64,000 nt of DNA, taken from assembly GCF_036850765.1 (NCBI RefSeq), contig NC_089495.1, positions 199,834,847 to 199,898,846 on the forward strand, given 5' to 3'. Below are positions 52,030 to 64,000 of this stretch, piece by piece (positions within the stretch are counted from its first letter, which is position 1; each line of letters begins with the position of its first letter). The position numbers and the translations under genes were made by a program. Under the pieces are notes generated by a model that was given only the letters and a program-made list of their open reading frames with translations, made no database searches and was not told the DNA's origin. This stretch comes from Saccopteryx bilineata (taxonomy: Eukaryota; Chordata; Mammalia; Chiroptera; Emballonuridae).

Positions 52030-55000
52030 GTAGATAAGAATCTCCTTAAAATTTAATTGACTAAATGTATTACATTCAATATTCCACGGGCTTCTTCTGG
52101 ACAAAGGAGGGGCGTAACTACAAACGAGCCTCGGGCCTTCTTCCCTATCGGGCGAAGAGAAAACGCAGGAGGCGAGGGCAGGGGACGCCTTCGTATGTAC
52201 ATTTCGCCTTTACTGTACAGTTCAGTGCCAGATATATTTACAGAAAATACAATAAGAAAAAGATCGTGTCTTGGCAACATACCGAAATTCATACAAATTG
52301 TATATATGACTTCAAGCAAATAATGATACTGCTTATTTTTTTAGCCACAACTGCCAAGCCCTTCAGAGGAGAAAGATGTTCTTGGTCACTGCAAGAGACA
52401 AGGACTTGGGAAACTTGGTTTGCTTCAACAAATATTTATTGGGCGCCTACTATATGCAAGGCACTGTGGAATCCCAAATTCTACCTTTACCCTCACCACT
52501 AAAAAAAAGACAAGCATCTGAAGAACATGAGTTGATATTCTGAGAAAAACACTATACAGTACATGGCTTCTTAGCTACCAGAACCCACGGTCTGATTCCA
52601 CATGGAGCGGGTTATCTCCGATCTCTCCATCTCGGGAAAAGAGCTGTCATGGAAATCCTTAAAACAGACCCTCTAATGCAACTCATCATTTCATGTAAAC
52701 ATAGAAATCGATTTTTTTAAGGAAGATATACCCTGCATGGCGTTTCAATGCTGCATGGAGAACCACCAGCAGGAGCCCGCGACCTCCGCTGGTCCTCTTT
52801 CTGGCTCCCACCTACACGCCTCGGAGCAAAACTGACTCCTGCTGGGGAAAGGTTCACTTTCCAGTAGAAATAAATGCTCTTAAAGACCCTGCCTCTCTAA
52901 GTAGCAGTCTGCACACCTGACAAGTATTTCCTCAGTGTACATAGAAGTGACCGTTCGTGAAGACCTCACACATTACTGGCCAAGGATGTAGGCTTTGTAT
53001 CTATGAGTCCAGAGGAAGGTGGGCTGCCCTGAAGCAGAGGACCTGGGAATGGAGGACAGTGTGGATGTGCGTGCGTGCTGTCAGCCCACCATGTAACTAT
53101 TCCTCTTAAAGGGCTAATGGGCGGGGGGGCTGGGGGACTTAGGAGGTAGCACTGGACAAAAGGGAGAGTTGACTGAATAAGGAAAGGGTTAAAAAGGCAA
53201 AAGCCCTGTCACTGTCCTCAGTGCTCCCAACAGAGAGGAGAGGGAAGCTCCTATCCCAAATGTGAGCAAGAGTGTGAGGGACTGCTCCCTCTGTTCCTTG
53301 GGTAATGCTTTCCCTGGCACTGAATGCCACGCTCATCTCCTCCTGGTACACCTGTCAAATGCAGCAACTAAGCTGCCTAAACCACAGCCCCAAGCGGTCC
53401 TGGCTTCCCCAGGCAGGTTATGCACACATGCCAGCAAACTTATCCAGTGGACTTCCACAAACTGTTCCTAGGGACCAGATAGGCTCCCCTACCGCTGTTC
53501 TACTCCAAGTGACTTTTATCAGAGGCAGCTGGGTGAACTAAGTGACCATGAACTCAAACCCATAATACTAGCGAGAGATTCATGGTTTCTTACCACACTT
53601 CCTTTTTAAATTAGATGTTACTTTGAGCAGAAAGAACCAGAACCAGACGAGACCTGTGTCCCATACGGTCTGCGCCTATACTCTGGGGCTTCCCCTGCAG
53701 GGGCTGCACAGGCCTGAATCCATCCCTCCTTCCCTGGGAGACCACCAAGTCCTTCAGATCATAAATTCCATTCAACACGGTTGCTCACGTATCAAAGCCA
53801 TTTGAATTACAAAGAGTTGCCAGAAATCAGAGCTAATGGAAGGATCAGGAAGCCCCCCAACATGCATACCCAGTAAAACTAAGCCAAAGGTAAAGGTTTT
53901 ACCTGAAAAATCACACTAAGCAGTACACCTACACATTTTTAACCTCTGGAATGTTAAAAGTTGCACATCAATTTATAGCCTTCTTGGTTCACAACCACTA
54001 GAACAAGGGCCCATTATTCCCTTGAACTGACAATCTGGAACTTCCATGAGTCATTCGACTTCACCTTAGACCAGCTGAGTTATTAAAACATTTTTAGGGT
54101 AGAACTTCCTAAACCTTATCATACATACCCCTTCCTCATGCTACCATCTGGAAACATAAATTTATTGCCCAGATTACAAAGAAAATCAATTACTAAATAA
54201 TATTATACCCTGAATGGAAACTGGAGTCATAGAAGGTGGAGGTTACATTTACCTGAGCTTAAAACAAACATGAATAAAAAAGTACGGCAAATTTTAAACC
54301 AAGAGCCGCTATGCCCACATTTCTTGCTCACAGATGATAAAATACGTATTTCTGGAACAGAAATATCTGCACATGGAATTAGGCCCTACATACTATCCCC
54401 TACCCCCTAATTAAACTACCAAAACAAACCAAATAGACCATTGTAGCCTGACCTACAGAATCTACTGACATTTGAGTTCAAGTGTGAAATCCCCCGTCTA
54501 CAACTGTGACCATTGTTCTTTGGACTTTAAATGTCATTTATCTTTTCAACATGAAATGGTCTTAGTAAAGAAGCAAGCATATGAGAACAGGAGAAACGAG
54601 CAGCGTCTACTCTGGTACTGTAACAGGAATCCTGGTAAGGGTGTTCTGGGTCTAGCCGCCTCAAAACATGTGTCCCTGGCAGGAAAGCAGCAGCGAGGTA
54701 ACAGAAGTATTCCCAAAGCCCAGGCTGGGATGTGTTGTGCCTTCAGCTGACAAAGTCCAGAATACATGACAACAACAGCCCCTTCTAACAGCAGCCACCC
54801 AAGGAGGTGGTCACCAACATTTGTCAATCACAATGAAATCCAGTAGCTCGGTGGGAGAGATCGGAACTAGTAGCAGTGAGAGGCTATTTCCTGAACCCCA
54901 AATTAGAATCCTTCATAAACTACTGCAGTCTCCTGCTTGGTCCTGAAATAAGAGACAACAGATGAAACCAAATAATTTTCAACCCTTGCTGTGAATTGAC

Positions 55001-55834
55001 ATTTCTTGCTATTTAACCAAGGAATTTACAAATGTTTAACCTGTTGTATGTCACCAAGCGGGACAACACTGGAGAGAGTGGAGACATCACTGCTGTCTTA
55101 CAACCTGTAACCCCACAAACTCTACTTGTACCCCTAATTAAAGGACAGGGCCATGCCTCCATCATAGATTCGTTACTGGGCCACCCACAGAAACTGAGGC
55201 CTTCATATGGGTCCGTGCGGTGCTGAGAATAACTTCTTGAAATGTGGAGAGAAAATATGAGAGATTTAATGTCAGACTTCGTATCTGAGCAGAAACCGTG
55301 TCCCTCTGTCAGCTGGACAGCTGGGGGACAGATGAGCCTACGAGGTGGGAAGCTGAGACTGCCTTCCTTCTCCTCCGCGCTATCACTGTGAGTCTTTAAA
55401 GGTCCTGAAGACTCTGAGACAGATTTTAATTTTGAACACAACCTCCTAAAAAGTGAGATATAAAACTATCTTCAACTTCTATTTTGCAAATTTGATACTA
55501 CCAATGCACATGTTTAACTGAGATGCATAAAAGCCTTTCTCCTCAAAAGGCTCAGATTGAACTAAAATTGTCACTTTTAAAAGAAAGTTTATGGCTAAAA
55601 TGTTATATCATCATTACCAGCAGGACTATGATTGCGTCTGGGAGCCCATTTCACTAGCGAGCCGGAAGTCTTCTACCAAATGGGTTTAAGTGTGCGTCTT
55701 CTATTCTGGTGATTAAACAGTAAGCTCTTGGGAAGTGATTTGTTTTTATTTTTACAGTGATCACCTATCAAATTGCTTTGCTTTGATGGTATAGCCCCAA
55801 ACTGGAGTTCAAGAGTCCCAGACCATTCAAGAGT
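52030..55834 (-). other. RALGAPB: Probable RALGAPB 3' UTR
   Basis: About 3.8 kb below the stop codon has no coding exon, no SINE and is AT-rich, unlike the repeat-filled introns. Two poly(A) signal candidates are visible on the minus strand: AATAAA at 52440-52435 and ATTAAA at 52057-52052 near the far end. A long 3' UTR fits the known gene. The exact cleavage site is an inference. A short MIR-like piece overlaps about 52425-52475. Confidence 0.6.
52052..52057 (-). promoter_or_regulatory. Candidate distal poly(A) signal of RALGAPB (ATTAAA)
   Basis: ATTAAA read on the minus strand, at the low end of the repeat-poor block that follows the RALGAPB stop. An alternative AATAAA lies at 52440-52435. 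Confidence 0.4.
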
Positions 55835-63320
<7,486 letters not shown>

Positions 63321-63444
63321 CTGAAATACATACCAATCATCAGCTATAATAAAGGAAACAAGAGCATATCAAAATAAACCTTTAAGAATGGGTTAGCTTT
63401 GAAGTGTCTGAAAATGAAGTCTAAGCTCAGAATAAACTGGGCAA

Positions 63445-63552
63445 TACAGAGTGAGGCAAAAGTAGGTTTACAGTTGCGAGCATGTGAAACAGTTTATTCT
63501 TGTATTATATTCCGTGCGAACAACTATAAATCTACTTTTGCGCACTCCTGTA
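63445..63552. mobile_element. Mariner-like MITE
   Basis: A 108-bp element bounded by TA. Left end TACAGAGTGAGGCAAAAGTA and right end, read in reverse, TACAGGAGTGCGCAAAAGTA are terminal inverted repeats of about 32 bp that continue GGTTTACAGTTG / GATTTATAGTTG. No coding capacity. RALGAPB intron. Confidence 0.85.
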
Positions 63553-63634
63553 TATCACTGTAGTTAAAAATGCATGCTTTCCAATTAGAGTTGAGTTGAA
63601 ATCCTTGCTGGGCCTTGGGCAAATTTCTTTACCC

Positions 63635-63983
63635 AAGGGGTAGTCAACCTTTTTATATCTACTGCCCACTTTTTTATCTCTGTTAGTAGTAAAATTTTCT
63701 AACCGCCCACCAATTCCACAGTAATGGTGACTTATAAAGTAAGGAAGTAACTTTACTTTATAAAATTTATAAAGCAGAGTAATAGCAAGTTAAAGCATAT
63801 AATAATAATTACTTACCAAGTACTTTATGTCAGATTTTCGCTGTTTGGCAGAATAAATCTTTATAAAACAACTTACTATAGTTAAACCTATCTTTTATTT
63901 ATATTTTAGTTGCTCCGCTACCGCCCACCATGAAAGCTGGAATGCCCACTAGTGGGTGGTAGGGACCAGGTTGACTACCACTG
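63635..63983 (-). mobile_element. hAT-like nonautonomous transposon (copy 2, reverse)
   Basis: 349 bp between AAGGGGTAGTCAACC and GGTTGACTACCACTG. Diverged 8-bp target duplication CTTTACCC / CTCTACAC. Closely similar in reverse to the element at 34109-34660 but without the nested SINE. Confidence 0.88.
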
Positions 63984-64000
63984 CTCTACACAGTGGGGAT

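Overview
This window is mammalian nuclear DNA with long introns, GT-AG splice sites, CpG-rich patches, MIR/L2/L1/MER5-type ancient repeats and many tRNA-headed SINEs. The SINE heads (TGGCTCAGTGGTAGAGCG and GGCGCAGTGGATA type, followed by GGCACATA and CT-rich tails) are of the kind I associate with bats, most probably a rhinolophoid (horseshoe or leaf-nosed) bat. The bat call comes from recalled repeat families; the mammal call is certain from gene content.

All three genes lie on the minus strand, so they read from high to low coordinates. The order is the same as on human chromosome 20q11.23: RALGAPB, ADIG, ARHGAP40. (1) 64000 to about 52030 holds the last seven coding exons of RALGAPB, the beta subunit of the Ral GTPase-activating complex, ending in a tail of GLKNCSS and a stop, with about 3.8 kb of probable 3' UTR. 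(2) 49365 to 44956 holds the complete two-exon adipogenin gene ADIG (81 aa). (3) 38713 (tentative first exon) to 11584 holds ARHGAP40, a RhoGAP of the ARHGAP18/28/40 group. Fourteen exons (2 to 15) are well supported, the exon phases agree throughout, and the arginine finger is intact.

The low-coordinate 11 kb is intergenic. It holds a CpG-rich segment at 1-700, a second at about 8230-8450, old repeats and a few AT-rich blocks that may be conserved regulatory DNA. In human the next gene in this direction is SLC32A1, but none of its coding sequence is visible here.

Repeats fill much of the introns and intergenic space: seven long tRNA-type SINEs, three of a second SINE type and four of a third, several with exact target-site duplications; one probable solo class I LTR; two copies of one hAT-like nonautonomous transposon, one carrying a nested SINE; a mariner-like MITE; L1 3' ends; and many microsatellites and small tandem duplications.

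I found no unknown multi-gene system. The points most worth a second look are the transposon pair that gives filled and empty SINE sites, the triple-CAG splice acceptors in ARHGAP40, and the unverified first exon of ARHGAP40. Only three protein-coding genes are called because the other long reading frames lie in SINEs, simple repeats or the antisense of real exons.
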